Positions 47,553 through 59,792 of a DNA stretch of 64,000 nucleotides are shown piece by piece. Numbering within the stretch: the first letter of the stretch is position 1; every line of letters begins with the position of its first letter. Both the position numbers and the translations under genes were made by a program. This DNA comes from Nemertoderma westbladi (taxonomy: Eukaryota; Xenacoelomorpha; Nemertodermatida; Nemertodermatidae), in the NCBI GenBank assembly GCA_032718475.1, contig JAUCBJ010002449.1, positions 28,077 to 92,076 on the forward strand, written 5' to 3'. The notes beneath the pieces are model-generated. The model saw only the letters and a list, made by a program, of their open reading frames with translations, was not told the DNA's origin and searched no databases.

Positions 47553-48673
47553 ATCCAAGTTTTAGACTTGTGTTTGGTGGAGGGATGTAAAAATTCTTAC
47601 TAAATTTAATTTTGGTGGTGGTGGAAATTAAAATTAAAAATTGTAATAATAATAAATAATATTATATATCTGGTTTATTTTTAAAAAAATAATTATTTGT
47701 GTATAGAGTTTAATTATAGTTTAAAAATGTTTAATTACGGGTTATTCTACCAAAAACAATAAACCAATCACAGAGGTTAAGTTGTTTCCCGTAGTTACGC
47801 GTAACACCAGGCCCCCTTAAAGGTTTAATAAATTCCCACTACCTTATCAACTCACCATGGCAAACTAATTATGTAAGATAATATTATATTAAATATGAAT
47901 TTACATACTACGTCACGCACTAACAACTAATGGGTTGGCTGAGACAATGGACATTGGCCGAGACGCATATCAACGCAAACAGACTGTACTCTTGGTGTTT
48001 GTTAAGTACTGAGTGTCATTGTTTTAGAGACTGTTGGCTTAATTAGTAATTAGTATTTATAGAACTAACAAATTCATTATTTATCGCAAATTAAATAATA
48101 TTAAATAAACCTCCAAACCACAAAATAATATTTAAACGCAACTTCCAAATGTAATGTATTCAATTCATATAATATAACTTGTGAAATATATTTAAAAGGC
48201 TTTTGATTAAATACAAGAGAAAACAGTTCAATATGGGTCACTGTCATTGTATATTGTACTGATATTTGTAAGGGGAAGGGGGGGGGGGGGGGGGATAATA
48301 CAAGATCAGATCTGTCATTCTGTTGTCAAGGGGATCATAAAGTTACAGCTATTAAAATATGAAATTATATTTAATTCAGTAAAACAATATCCTAAAGTAA
48401 ACTATATTGTAAACATTACTTATCTACTTCTAAGAATATACAAACACACAAAAATAAAGTAATAAGGTAAATAATTGTAGCAAAATATTTAATTAAAATT
48501 CCATAGACGGAACCTATTAAACAGAGTTATTATATTATATTAATTAAATATCAATTATACATTGTCTTCGGCACTCGTAAATTAATTAGAACGATTTATT
48601 AATAATCAATAATTAAACAGAAGTTACAAATAATTAACCAGATTAATGTAAATTAATTGTTGAATATCATCAA
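47553..48673. other. AT-rich spacer between the RT element and the Rab gene
   Basis: About 1.1 kb, strongly AT-rich, with a long G run near 48276-48294. No ORF with recognisable content. It includes whatever promoter the Rab gene has; I cannot point to a specific element. Confidence 0.6.
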
Positions 48674-49321
48674 ATGGCGTCCAATATTGGAAAAATAGAA
48701 CATTTATTTAAAGTGTTGGTAATCGGTAGCCCGGCAACTGGTAAAACAAGCATCGTAAAGAGGTACGTCCATCAGCTGTTTACCACACATTATAAGGCTA
48801 CCGTTGGGGTTGACTTCGCTCTTAAAGTCATCCAATGGAACGACAGTATTCTAGTTCGTGTGCAGTTGTGGGACATTCAGGGACAAGAGTTGTACGAAAA
48901 CATGACGCGAGTTTACTACAAGGAAGCCACAGGCGCATTCGTGGTCTATGACGTCACACAACCTTCTACCTTCAACGCGGTGGAGCGATGGAAGTTGGAC
49001 CTGGACAGTAAAGCGTTCCTTAGCAACGGGGCAAACATACCCGCGGTTCTATTGGCTAATAAGTACGACCTGTTGGACGAGATGACGGAAGAGGAGTTGG
49101 TGAGGAAGGAGCGGTTTATGGAGAGGTTCTGCGAGGATAAAGGATTCCTCGCCTGGTTCAACACATCCGCTAAGACTAACATGAACATCGACGTAGCGGC
49201 GCGACGATTGGTCGAACAGATTCTAATTAACGTCGAAGAGCAGACCGAACAGGAAGACAATGACGCCATCAACCTACGGGACTCCAGGACCTCGGAACGT
49301 AAGCCAGGCGGTTGCTGCTAG
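48674..49321 (+). CDS. Rab32/Rab38-like small GTPase, intronless
   Basis: 215 codons, ATG to TAG, no intron. P-loop GSPATGKT (residues 18-25), switch I region TTHYKATVGVDF, switch II WDIQGQE, NKYD and TSAK guanine-binding motifs, and a C-terminal GGCC for prenylation. The MTRVYYKEATGAFVVYDV and IPAVLLANKYD stretches are typical of Rab32/38, which act in traffic to lysosome-related organelles. Oddly, switch II has Q where nearly all Rabs, Rab32 included, have A (DIAGQE), while the catalytic Gln is kept. Length is normal. It lies in the 16.3-kb intron of the host gene on the opposite strand. The lack of introns suggests a retrocopy, but no poly-A tail or target duplication is seen. Confidence 0.93.
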   Translation: MASNIGKIEHLFKVLVIGSPATGKTSIVKRYVHQLFTTHYKATVGVDFALKVIQWNDSILVRVQLWDIQGQELYENMTRVYYKEATGAFVVYDVTQPSTFNAVERWKLDLDSKAFLSNGANIPAVLLANKYDLLDEMTEEELVRKERFMERFCEDKGFLAWFNTSAKTNMNIDVAARRLVEQILINVEEQTEQEDNDAINLRDSRTSERKPGGCC

Positions 49322-49506
49322 TTACAGCCAATAGAAATCCTTTGTATATGTTCCCTTTTTGTTACAATATGCGAACTTTACCATCGCAATGCTGCAAAGT
49401 ACCACTTTACATCGCATCATTACGGCACATTTAGGTCGAAACGCTGAAAATTACTCAATACCATAGTAAATATAGACTTCTTGAGAACATCTTTATCCAT
49501 TGGAAC

Positions 49507-49790
49507 TGCATGGTCTACGCCCTACACCCAAGGATTGGCCATTGAACTGAATGGTCTACGCCCTACACCCAAGGATTGGCCATTGAACTGAATGGTCTAC
49601 GCCCTACACCCAAGGATTGGCCATTGAGCTGCATGGTCTACGCCCTACACCCAAGGATTGGCCATTGAACTGAATGGTCTACGCCCTACACCCAAGGATT
49701 GGCCATTGAACTGAATGGTCTACGCCCTACACCTAAGGATTGGCCATTGAACTGCAGGGTCTACGCCCTACACCCAAGGATTGGCCAATG
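49507..49790. repeat. 41-bp minisatellite, 7 copies
   Basis: The unit is tggtctacgccctacaccca followed by aggattggccattgaactgaa. It is located in the probable 3' flank or UTR of the Rab gene. Variation is low. Confidence 0.95.
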
Positions 49791-50059
49791 ATGATATAAC
49801 ACGTGTAAGATTACTTGCGCCGTATAAATCGCAGTTGTTACTGCGATTTATTGCATAAAGGTATACGAATATTAATAATAATAATTAATAAAGAGATTAA
49901 TTACGTATGAGCATATTGTATAAAGCCAGACACATATTGTAACAAAATTATGTACATTATTGTATGAAAAATATACTATTCAGCGTTATAATCCATTGTT
50001 AATTAATTTATGTAAACCTTCCTCGCTGCGCTCGTTCGGTTAATAAATACAATCTATAA

Positions 50060-51945
50060 ACTGGTTAATGGGTACTAATCACTGGTTAAGGGGTTACCAA
50101 TCACTGGTAAGTTGGTTACTAACCACTAGTTAGTCGGTTACTAATTACTGGCTAATAGGTTACTAACCACTGGTTAATGGGTTACTAACCACTGGCTAAT
50201 AGGTTACTAATCACTGGTTAATGGGTTACTAACCACAGGTTAATAGGTTACTAACCACTGGCTAATAGGTTACTAATCACTGGTTAATGGGTTACTAACC
50301 ACAGGTTAATAGGTTACTAACCACTGGCTAATAGGTTACTAACCACGGGATAGTCGGTTACTAACCACTGGCTAATAGGTTACTAACCACTGACTAATAG
50401 GTTACTAATCAATGGTTAATGGGTTACTATCCACTGGCTAATAGGTTACTAACCACTGGCTAATAGGTTACTAATCACTGGTTAATGGGTTACTAACCGC
50501 AGGATAATAGGGTACTAACCACTGGCTAATGGGTTACTATCCACTGGCTAATAGGTTACTAACCACTGGTGAGTCGGTTACTAACTACTGGCTAATAGGT
50601 TACTAACCACTGGTTAATGGGTTACTAACCACTGGCTAATAGGTTACTAATCACTGGATAATGGGTTACTAACCACAGGTTAATAGGTTACTAACCACTG
50701 GCTAATAGGTTACTAATCACTGGTTAATGGGTTACTAACCACAGGTTAATAGGATACTAACCACTGGCTAATGGGTTACTAACCACTGGCTAATGGGTTA
50801 CTAACCACAGGTTAATAGGTTACTAACCACTGGCTAATAGGTTACTAATCACTGGTTAATGGGTTACTAACCACAGGTTAATAGGATACTAACCACAGGC
50901 TAATAGGTTACTAACCACTGGCTAATAGGTTACTAATCACTGGTTAATGGGTTACTAACCACAGGTTAATAGGTTACTAACCACAGGTTAATAGGTTACT
51001 AACCACTGGCTAATAGGTTACTAACCACGGGATAGTCGGTTACTAACCACTGGCTAATAGGTTACTAACCACTGGCTAATAGGTTACTAACCACTGGCTA
51101 ATATGTTACTAACCACTGGCTAATAGGTTACTAATCACTGGTTAATAGGTTACTAACCACTGGCTAATAGGTTACTAACCACGGGATAGTCGGTTACTAA
51201 CCACGGGATAGTCGGTTACTAACCACTGGCTAATAGGTTACTAACCACTGACTAATAGGTTACTAATCACTGGTTAATGGGTTACTAACCACTGGCTAAT
51301 AGGTTACTAACCACTGGTGAGTCGGTTACTAACTACTGGCTAATATGTTACTAACCACTGGTTATGGGTTACTAACCACTGGCTAATAGGTTACTAATCA
51401 CTGGATAATGGGTTACTAACCACAGGTTAATGGGTTACTAACCACTGGCTAATAGGTTACTAACCACTGGTGAGTCGGTTACTAACTACTGGCTAATAGG
51501 TTACTAACCACAGAGTTAATAGGTTACTAACCACTGGCTAATAGGTTACTAACCACGGGATAGTCGGTTACTAACCACTGGCTAATAGGTTACTAACCAC
51601 TGACTAATAGGTTACTAATCACTGGTTAATGGGTTACTAACCACTGGCTAATAGGTTACTAACCACTGGTGAGTCGGTTACTAACTACTGGCTAATAGGT
51701 TACTAACCACAGGTTAATAGGTTACTAACCACTGGCTAATAGGTTACTAATCACTGGATAATGGGTTACTAACCACAGGTTAATGGGTTACTAACCACTG
51801 GCTAATAGGTTACTAATCACTGGTTAATGGGTTACTAACCACTGGCTAATAGGTTACTAATCACTGGTTAATGGGTTACTAACCACAGGTTAATAGGATA
51901 CTAACCACTGGCTAATGGGTTACTAACCACTGGCTAATGGGTTAG
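50060..51945. repeat. 22-bp minisatellite, about 86 copies, diverged
   Basis: The unit is aggttactaaccactggcta plus at, with frequent variants (aatcactggttaatg, accacaggttaat, accacgggatagtc). These variants recur in the same order, pointing to block duplications. It is more diverged than the other arrays. Confidence 0.95.
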
Positions 51946-52477
51946 AACTGAACTGAATGATAAACATAAAAGTGTTGAGCAGTGGATAACCATCAATTTG
52001 AATTTGAATTGGTTAACCGGTGAACTGAAAGTCAGGTAAAAGCCACAGTGAGACCTTTAAGTGTCTTTAGTAGGAACTCTACAAATTAAATTTGTGGGAT
52101 TTTTACTTTTGATTTTACTATTAATTATATTACATTACGTTGTTTTATATTACAAACGTAATGTATATTATTTCATGTTTCAACTAGCGTTTAAATTATT
52201 ACGACTAAGTCCGAGTCCGAGTTTGTAGACTGAGTTAAAGGTTTACTGATGGGAACGGCAGTGGTTTTGGGGCAATCGGAAATTTGAATGCTGTTGTTCT
52301 GAGACCGGTTGAATGAGTCTGTTGTAAGACGTTAATTAATAAAACAACACATATAGATTGAGAATTATTACTGCTTTACTGTACCGTTAATCCTACCAAT
52401 CCTACCGTTATTGTGATTGATGTGACAAATAAGCAACCGCTATGGCTATACTATAAATGAAACTCTGATTCACTATA
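51946..52477. other. Unique intronic sequence
   Basis: About 530 bp of AT-rich unique sequence between two arrays in the host intron between exons 6 and 7. No exon or ORF seen; flanking exon phases match without one. Confidence 0.6.
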
Positions 52478-55400
52478 AGTATGGAGGCCCTGGTCTCCCC
52501 TGATTACTGGTTTATCAGTGGATGGTGGCGCGATATAACTTAGTATGGAGGCCCTGGTCTCCCCTGATACTGGTTTATCAGTGGATGGTGGCGCGATATA
52601 ACTTAGTATGGAGGCCCTGGTCTCCCCTGATTACTGGTTTATCAGTGGATGGTGGCGCGATATAACTTAGTATGGAGGCCCTGGTCTCCCCTGATTACTG
52701 GTTTATCAGTGGATGGTGGCGCGATATAACTTAGTATGGAGGCCCTGGTCTCCCCTGATTACTGGTTTATCAGTGGATGGTGGCGCGATATAACTTAGTA
52801 TGGAGGCCCTGGTCTCCCCTGATTACTGGTTTATCAGTGGATGGTGGCGCGATATAACTTAGTATGGAGGCCCTGGTCTCCCCCGATTACTGGTTTATCA
52901 GTGGATGGTGGCGCGATATAACTTAGTATGGAGGCCCTGGTCTCCCCTGATTACTGGTTTATCAGTGGATGGTGGCGCGATATAACTTAGTATGGAGGCC
53001 CTGGTCTCCCCTGATTACTGGTTTATCAGTGGATGGTGGCGCGATATAACTTAGTATGGAGGCCCTGGTCTCCCCTGATTACTGGTTTATCAGTGGATGG
53101 TGGCGCGATATAACTTAGTATGGAGGCCCTGGTCTCCCCCGATACTGGTTTATCAGTGGATGGTGGCGCGATATAACTTAGTATGGAGGCCCTGGTCTCC
53201 CCCGATTACTGGTTTATCAGTGGATGGTGGCGCGATATAACTTAGTATGGAGGCCCTGGTCTCCCCTGATTACTGGTTTATCAGTGGATGGTGGCGCGAT
53301 ATAACTTAGTATGGAGGCCCTGGTCTCCCCTGATTACTGGTTTATCAGTGGATGGTGGCGCGATATAACTTAGTATGGAGGCCCTGGTCTCCCCTGATTA
53401 CTGGTTTATCAGTGGATGGTGGCGCGATATAACTTAGTATGGAGGCCCTGGTCTCCCCCGATACTGGTTTATCAGTGGATGGTGGCGCGATATAACTTAG
53501 TATGGAGGCCCTGGTCTCCCCCGATACTGGTTTATCAGTGGATGATGGCGCGATGTAACTTAGTATGGAGGCCCTGGTCTCCCCTGATTACTGGTTTATC
53601 AGTGGATGGTGGCGCGATATAACTTAGTATGGAGGCCCTGGTCTCCCCCGATACTGGTTTATCAGTGGATGGTGGCGCGATATAACTTAGTATGGAGGCC
53701 CTGGTCTCCCCCGATACTGGTTTATCAGTGGATGGTGGCGCGATATAACTTAGTATGGAGGCCCTGGTCTCCCCCGATACTGGTTTATCAGTGGATGATG
53801 GCGCGATATAACTTAGTATGGAGGCCCTGGTCTCCCCTGATTACTGGTTTATCAGTGGATGATGGCGCGATATAACTTAGTATGGAGGCCCTGGTCTCCC
53901 CTGATACTGGTTTATCAGTGGATGGTGGCGCGATATAACTTAGTATGGAGGCCCTGGTCTCCCCTGATTACTGGTTTATCAGTGGATGGTGGCGCGATAT
54001 AACTTAGTATGGAGGCCCTGGTCTCCCCTGATTACTGGTTTATCAGTGGATGGTGGCGCGATATAACTTAGTATGGAGGCCCTGGTCTCCCCTGATTACT
54101 GGTTTATCAGTGGATGGTGGCGCGATATAACTTAGTATGGAGGCCCTGGTCTCCCCTGATTACTGGTTTATCAGTGGATGGTGGCGCGATATAACTTAGT
54201 ATGGAGGCCCTGGTCTCCCCTGATTACTGGTTTATCAGTGGATGGTGGCGCGATATAACTTAGTATGGAGGCCCTGGTCTCCCCTGATTACTGGTTTATC
54301 AGTGGATGGTGGCGCGATATAACTTAGTATGGAGGCCCTGGTCTCCCCTGATTACTGGTTTATCAGTGGATGGTGGCGCGATATAACTTAGTATGGAGGC
54401 CCTGGTCTCCCCTGATTACTGGTTTATCAGTGGATGGTGGCGCGATATAACTTAGTATGGAGGCCCTGGTCTCCCCTGATTACTGGTTTATCAGTGGATG
54501 GTGGCGCGATATAACTTAGTATGGAGGCCCTGGTCTCCCCCGATACTGGTTTATCAGTGGATGGTGGCGCGATATAACTTAGTATGGAGGCCCTGGTCTC
54601 CCCCGATACTGGTTTATCAGTGGATGATGGCGCGATGTAACTTAGTATGGAGGCCCTGGTCTCCCCTGATTACTGGTTTATCAGTGGATGGTGGCGCGAT
54701 ATAACTTAGTATGGAGGCCCTGGTCTCCCCCGATACTGGTTTATCAGTGGATGGTGGCGCGATATAACTTAGTATGGAGGCCCTGGTCTCCCCCGATACT
54801 GGTTTATCAGTGGATGGTGGCGCGATATAACTTAGTATGGAGGCCCTGGTCTCCCCCGATACTGGTTTATCAGTGGATGATGGCGCGATATAACTTAGTA
54901 TGGAGGCCCTGGTCTCCCCTGATTACTGGTTTATCAGTGGATGATGGTGCGATATAACTTAGTATGGAGGCCCTGGTCTCCCCTGATACTGGTTTATCAG
55001 TGGATGATGGCGCGATATAACTTAGTATGGAGGCCCTGGTCTCCCCCGATACTGGTTTATCAGTGGATGATGGCGCGATGTAACTTAGTATGGAGGCCCT
55101 GGTCTCCCCTGATTACTGGTTTATCAGTGGATGATGGCGCGATATAACTTAGTATGGAGGCCCTGGTCTCCCCCGATACTGGTTTATCAGTGGATGGTGG
55201 CGCGATATAACTTAGTATGGAGGCCCTGGTCTCCCCCGATACTGGTTTATCAGTGGATGGTGGCGCGATATAAAGTGAATGGTGGCGCGATATAACTTAG
55301 TATGGAGGCCCTGGTCTCCCCCGATACTGGTTTATCAGTGGATGATGGCGCGATATAACTTAGTATGGAGGCCCTGGTCTCCCCTGATTACTGGTTTATC

Positions 55401-58400
55401 AGTGGATGGTGGCGCGATATAACTTAGTATGGAGGCCCTGGTCTCCCCTGATTACTGGTTTATCAGTGAATGGTGGCGCGATATAACTTAGTATGGAGGC
55501 CCTGGCCTCCCCTGATTACTGGTTTATCAGTGAATGGTGGCGCGATATAACTTAGTATGGAGGCCCTGGTCTCCCCTGATTACTGGTTTATCAGTGGATG
55601 ATGGCGCGATATAACTTAGTATGGAGGCCCTGGTCTCCCACGATACTGGTTTATCAGTGGATGATGGCGCGATATAACTTAGTATGGAGGCCCTGGTCTC
55701 CCCCGATACTGGTTTATCAGTGGATGATGGCGCGATATAACTTAGTATGGAGGCCCTGGTCTCCCCTGATACTGGTTTATCAGTGGATGGTGGCGCGATA
55801 TAACTTAGTATGGAGGCCCTGGTCTCCCCTGATTACTGGTTTATCAGTGGATGGTGGCGCGATATAACTTAGTATGGAGGCCCTGGTCTCCCCTGATTAC
55901 TGGTTTATCAGTGGATGATGGCGCGATATAACTTAGTATGGAGGCCCTGGTCTCCCCCGATACTGGTTTATCAGTGGATGATGGCGCGATATAACTTAGT
56001 ATGGAGGCCCTGGTCTCCCCTGATTACTGGTTTATCAGTGAATGGTGGCGCGATATAACTTAGTATGGAGGCCCTGGCCTCCCCTGATTACTGGTTTATC
56101 AGTGAATGGTGGCGCGATATAACTTAGTATGGAGGCCCTGGTCTCCCCTGATTACTGGTTTATCAGTGGATGGTGGCGCGATATAACTTAGTATGGAGGC
56201 CCTGGTCTCCCCTGATTACTGGTTTATCAGTGGATGATGGCGCGATATAACTTAGTATGGAGGCCCTGGTCTCCCCTGATTACTGGTTTATCAGTGGATG
56301 ATGGCGCGATATAACTTAGTATGGAGGCCCTGGTCTCCCCTGATTACTGGTTTATCAGTGAATGGTGGCGCGATATAACTTAGTATGGAGGCCCTGGTCT
56401 CCCCTGATTACTGGTTTATCAGTGGATGGTGGCGCGATATAACTTAGTATGGAGGCCCTGGTCTCCCCTGATTACTGGTTTATCAGTGGATGATGGCGCG
56501 ATATAACTTAGTATGGAGGCCCTGGTCTCCCCTGATTACTGGTTTATCAGTGGATGGTGGCGCGATATAACTTAGTATGGAGGCCCTGGTCTCCCCTGAT
56601 TACTGGTTTATCAGTGGATGGTGGCGCGATATAACTTAGTATGGAGGCCCTGGTCTCCCCTGATTACTGGTTTATCAGTGGATGATGGCGCGATATAACT
56701 TAGTATGGAGGCCCTGGTCTCCCCTGATTACTGGTTTATCAGTGGATGGTGGCGCGATATAACTTAGTATGGAGGCCCTGGTCTCCCCCGATACTGGTTT
56801 ATCAGTGGATGGTGGCGCGATATAACTTAGTATGGAGGCCCTGGTCTCCCCCGATACTGGTTTATCAGTGGATGATGGCGCGATATAACTTAGTATGGAG
56901 GCCCTGGTCTCCCCTGATACTGGTTTATCAGTGGATGATGGCGCGATATAACTTAGTATGGAGGCCCTGGTCTCCCCCGATACTGGTTTATCAGTGGATG
57001 ATGGCGCGATATAACTTAGTATGGAGGCCCTGGTCTCCCCTGATACTGGTTTATCAGTGGATGGTGGCGCGATATAACTTAGTATGGAGGCCCTGGTCTC
57101 CCCTGATTACTGGTTTATCAGTGGATGGTGGCGCGATATAACTTAGTATGGAGGCCCTGGTCTCCCCTGATTACTGGTTTATCAGTGGATGATGGCGCGA
57201 TATAACTTAGTATGGAGGCCCTGGTCTCCCCCGATACTGGTTTATCAGTGGATGATGGCGCGATATAACTTAGTATGGAGGCCCTGGTCTCCCCTGATTA
57301 CTGGTTTATCAGTGAATGGTGGCGCGATATAACTTAGTATGGAGGCCCTGGCCTCCCCTGATTACTGGTTTATCAGTGAATGGTGGCGCGATATAACTTA
57401 GTATGGAGGCCCTGGTCTCCCCCGATACTGGTTTATCAGTGGATGATGGCGCGATATAACTTAGTATGGAGGCCCTGGTCTCCCCCGATACTGGTTTATC
57501 AGTGGATGATGGCGCGATATAACTTAGTATGGAGGCCCTGGTCTCCCCTGATTACTGGTTTATCAGTGAATGGTGGCGCGATATAACTTAGTATGGAGGC
57601 CCTGGCCTCCCCTGATTACTGGTTTATCAGTGGATGGTGGCGCGATATAACTTAGTATGGAGGCCCTGGTCTCCCCTGATTACTGGTTTATCAGTGGATG
57701 ATGGCGCGATATAACTTAGTATGGAGGCCCTGGTCTCCCCTGATTACTGGTTTATCAGTGGATGATGGCGCGATATAACTTAGTATGGAGGCCCTGGTCT
57801 CCCCTGATTACTGGTTTATCAGTGAATGGTGGCGCGATATAACTTAGTATGGAGGCCCTGGTCTCCCCTGATTACTGGTTTATCAGTGGATGGTGGCGCG
57901 ATATAACTTAGTATGGAGGCCCTGGTCTCCCCTGATTACTGGTTTATCAGTGGATGATGGCGCGATATAACTTAGTATGGAGGCCCTGGTCTCCCCTGAT
58001 TACTGGTTTATCAGTGAATGGTGGCGCGATATAACTTAGTATGGAGGCCCTGGTCTCCCCTGATTACTGGTTTATCAGTGGATGGTGGCGCGATATAACT
58101 TAGTATGGAGGCCCTGGTCTCCCCTGATTACTGGTTTATCAGTGGATGGTGGCGCGATATAACTTAGTATGGAGGCCCTGGTCTCCCCCGATACTGGTTT
58201 ATCAGTGGATGGTGGCGCGATATAACTTAGTATGGAGGCCCTGGTCTCCCCCGATACTGGTTTATCAGTGGATGGTGGCGCGATATAACTTAGTATGGAG
58301 GCCCTGGTCTCCCCTGATTACTGGTTTATCAGTGGATGATGGCGCGATATAACTTAGTATGGAGGCCCTGGTCTCCCCCGATACTGGTTTATCAGTGGAT

Positions 58401-58860
58401 GGTGGCGCGATATAACTTAGTATGGAGGCCCTGGTCTCCCCTGATTACTGGTTTATCAGTGGATGGTGGCGCGATATAACTTAGTATGGAGGCCCTGGTC
58501 TCCCCCGATACTGGTTTATCAGTGGATGGTGGCGCGATATAACTTAGTATGGAGGCCCTGGTCTCCCCTGATTACTGGTTTATCAGTGGATGATGGCGCG
58601 ATATAACTTAGTATGGAGGCCCTGGTCTCCCCCGATACTGGTTTATCAGTGGATGGTGGCGCGATATAACTTAGTATGGAGGCCCTGGTCTCCCCCGATA
58701 CTGGTTTATCAGTGGATGGTGGCGCGATATAACTTAGTATGGAGGCCCTGGTCTCCCCTGATTACTGGTTTATCAGTGAATGGTGGCGCGATATAACTTA
58801 GTATGGAGGCCCTGGTCTCCCCCGATACTGGTTTATCAGTGGATGGTGGCGCGATATAAC
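52478..58860. repeat. 64-bp minisatellite, about 100 copies
   Basis: The unit begins ttagtatggaggccctggtc and ends gtggcgcgatataac. A 63-bp variant lacks one t (gatactgg for gattactgg); gatggtgg/gatgatgg and gtggatgg/gtgaatgg are further variants. A block around 53416-53875 recurs at 54498-54957 (offset 1,082 bp). It ends 36 bp from host exon 6. Confidence 0.97.
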
Positions 58861-58896
58861 AACTAATATTGCTAAATTATTAGTCTCTACACCTAC

Positions 58897-59059
58897 CTTG
58901 ATGGTTGGTGGATACTTTGCTACTGGAATGGACCGACCCCGTCTGGATTTCGTCTCTCGCCAACCAGCCGTAGTCTCTACACCAGCGCCCCACTATCTGT
59001 ATCCATAGCGATTGTATACTGGAACAGCTGGTATACTGAGTCAGTTGCGTATCCAAATG
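58897..59059 (-). CDS. Host gene exon 6: helical linker with RW-RDYGW motif
   Basis: 54 codons plus one nucleotide. The acceptor is caatatttcag and the donor GTAGGT. It encodes a helix and the RWCRDYGW motif typical of the region between the NTPase helices and the winged helix in this family. The distal part is Ser/Thr-rich. Only 36 bp of intron separate the donor from the 64-bp minisatellite; the intron to the next exon is 16.3 kb. Confidence 0.87.
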
Positions 59060-59169
59060 CTGAAATATTGATAAATTACATGATAAAGTATTGCCTTGGC
59101 AAAGACAAGTCTATATAGAGAAAAGCGCAAACACAAACTCATTGGCTACAGCTGTTATGAATATCTCAC

Positions 59170-59310
59170 CTGGTACAATCCACATACTCTCAGCTCATTG
59201 GCCACAGCTGTTAAGAACAATGGAAGGGAACTGAGTTTACAGCTGACCAGCTGATCCAATTGTTTCGCACTCAGACTTTTGCAATGAACTTCGAGGTGGC
59301 GTTTAATAAC
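59170..59310 (-). CDS. Host gene exon 5: NACHT-associated helical segment
   Basis: 47 codons, phase 0 at both ends. The acceptor ttttctactttcag and donor CAG|GTGAGA are both strong. It encodes HCKSLSAKQLDQLV and SLPLFLTAVANELRVCG, closely matching the '-LS-EQL--L------PL-L--ANELR--G' helix pattern that follows the nucleotide-binding core in nephrocystin-3-like proteins. Confidence 0.9.
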
Positions 59311-59623
59311 CTGAAAGTAGAAAATAATACAAAGTTAAATGTTTTATATTAAAAACAAAATGACTAATTTAAAAAGCTGAAAATAAAACAGTTTTTCTTT
59401 CTGGAGAACGTCAAGTTAATACTAGATGCGACTACATTGGCTATATAATGACTTTCACTGTCTGACTCTAATTACCTTCGCGATGATATTATAGTAAAGT
59501 AGATGAGTTACAAATAATGTAGTCAATGATTCCCCCCTCCCCCACCCCCCTTAATATCATAATAACAACGACCGACGTATAATAAAATAGTTGTAATAAC
59601 AATTATGATAAACAACTTCTGAC
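59311..59623 (-). other. Host intron between exons 4 and 5
   Basis: 313 bp of AT-rich unique sequence with a C-rich run near 59530-59550. No further feature seen. Confidence 0.8.
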
Positions 59624-59782
59624 CTGCTTTTTGGTTTCGACGGAAGTAATTGGCTGTATCCTAGTAACCGTACAATCCCATCTCGCAGACAAACTCTTGT
59701 AACTGATACTAGATGGCGTCGCAGAGATAATAAAGCGACACGTTGGCGGGAGCGGTTCGGGTAGCCAAGACATTTCCCTCAC
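59624..59782 (-). CDS. Host gene exon 4: NTPase core strand and sensor region
   Basis: 53 codons, phase 0 at both ends. The segment MSWLPEPLPPTCRFIISATP has the typical form of STAND NTPases after Walker B (a WLP-LP turn, then a strand ending in serine or threonine, comparable with sensor 1). The donor is CAG|GTCAGA. The acceptor is ctaaatctaatag, unusually poor in pyrimidines and built from the adjoining 14-bp minisatellite. Confidence 0.87.
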
Positions 59783-59792
59783 CTATTAGATT

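Larger units (their letters stand above)
43462..47660 (+). mobile_element. Non-LTR retrotransposon copy, ends not defined
   Basis: The ORF 43698-47552 is flanked by a short 5' leader and an AT-rich 3' region with aataataataaataat near 47644. No clear target duplication or long poly-A tail is visible, so the borders are approximate. The 5' repeats (44-bp and 21-bp) may be host sequence. Confidence 0.55.

Noticed and set aside
53416-58796. Repeated ORFs of 68-131 codons with a WRPWSP motif
   Set aside because: They exist only where runs of 63-bp variants of the 64-bp minisatellite restore frame; no independent coding signal.
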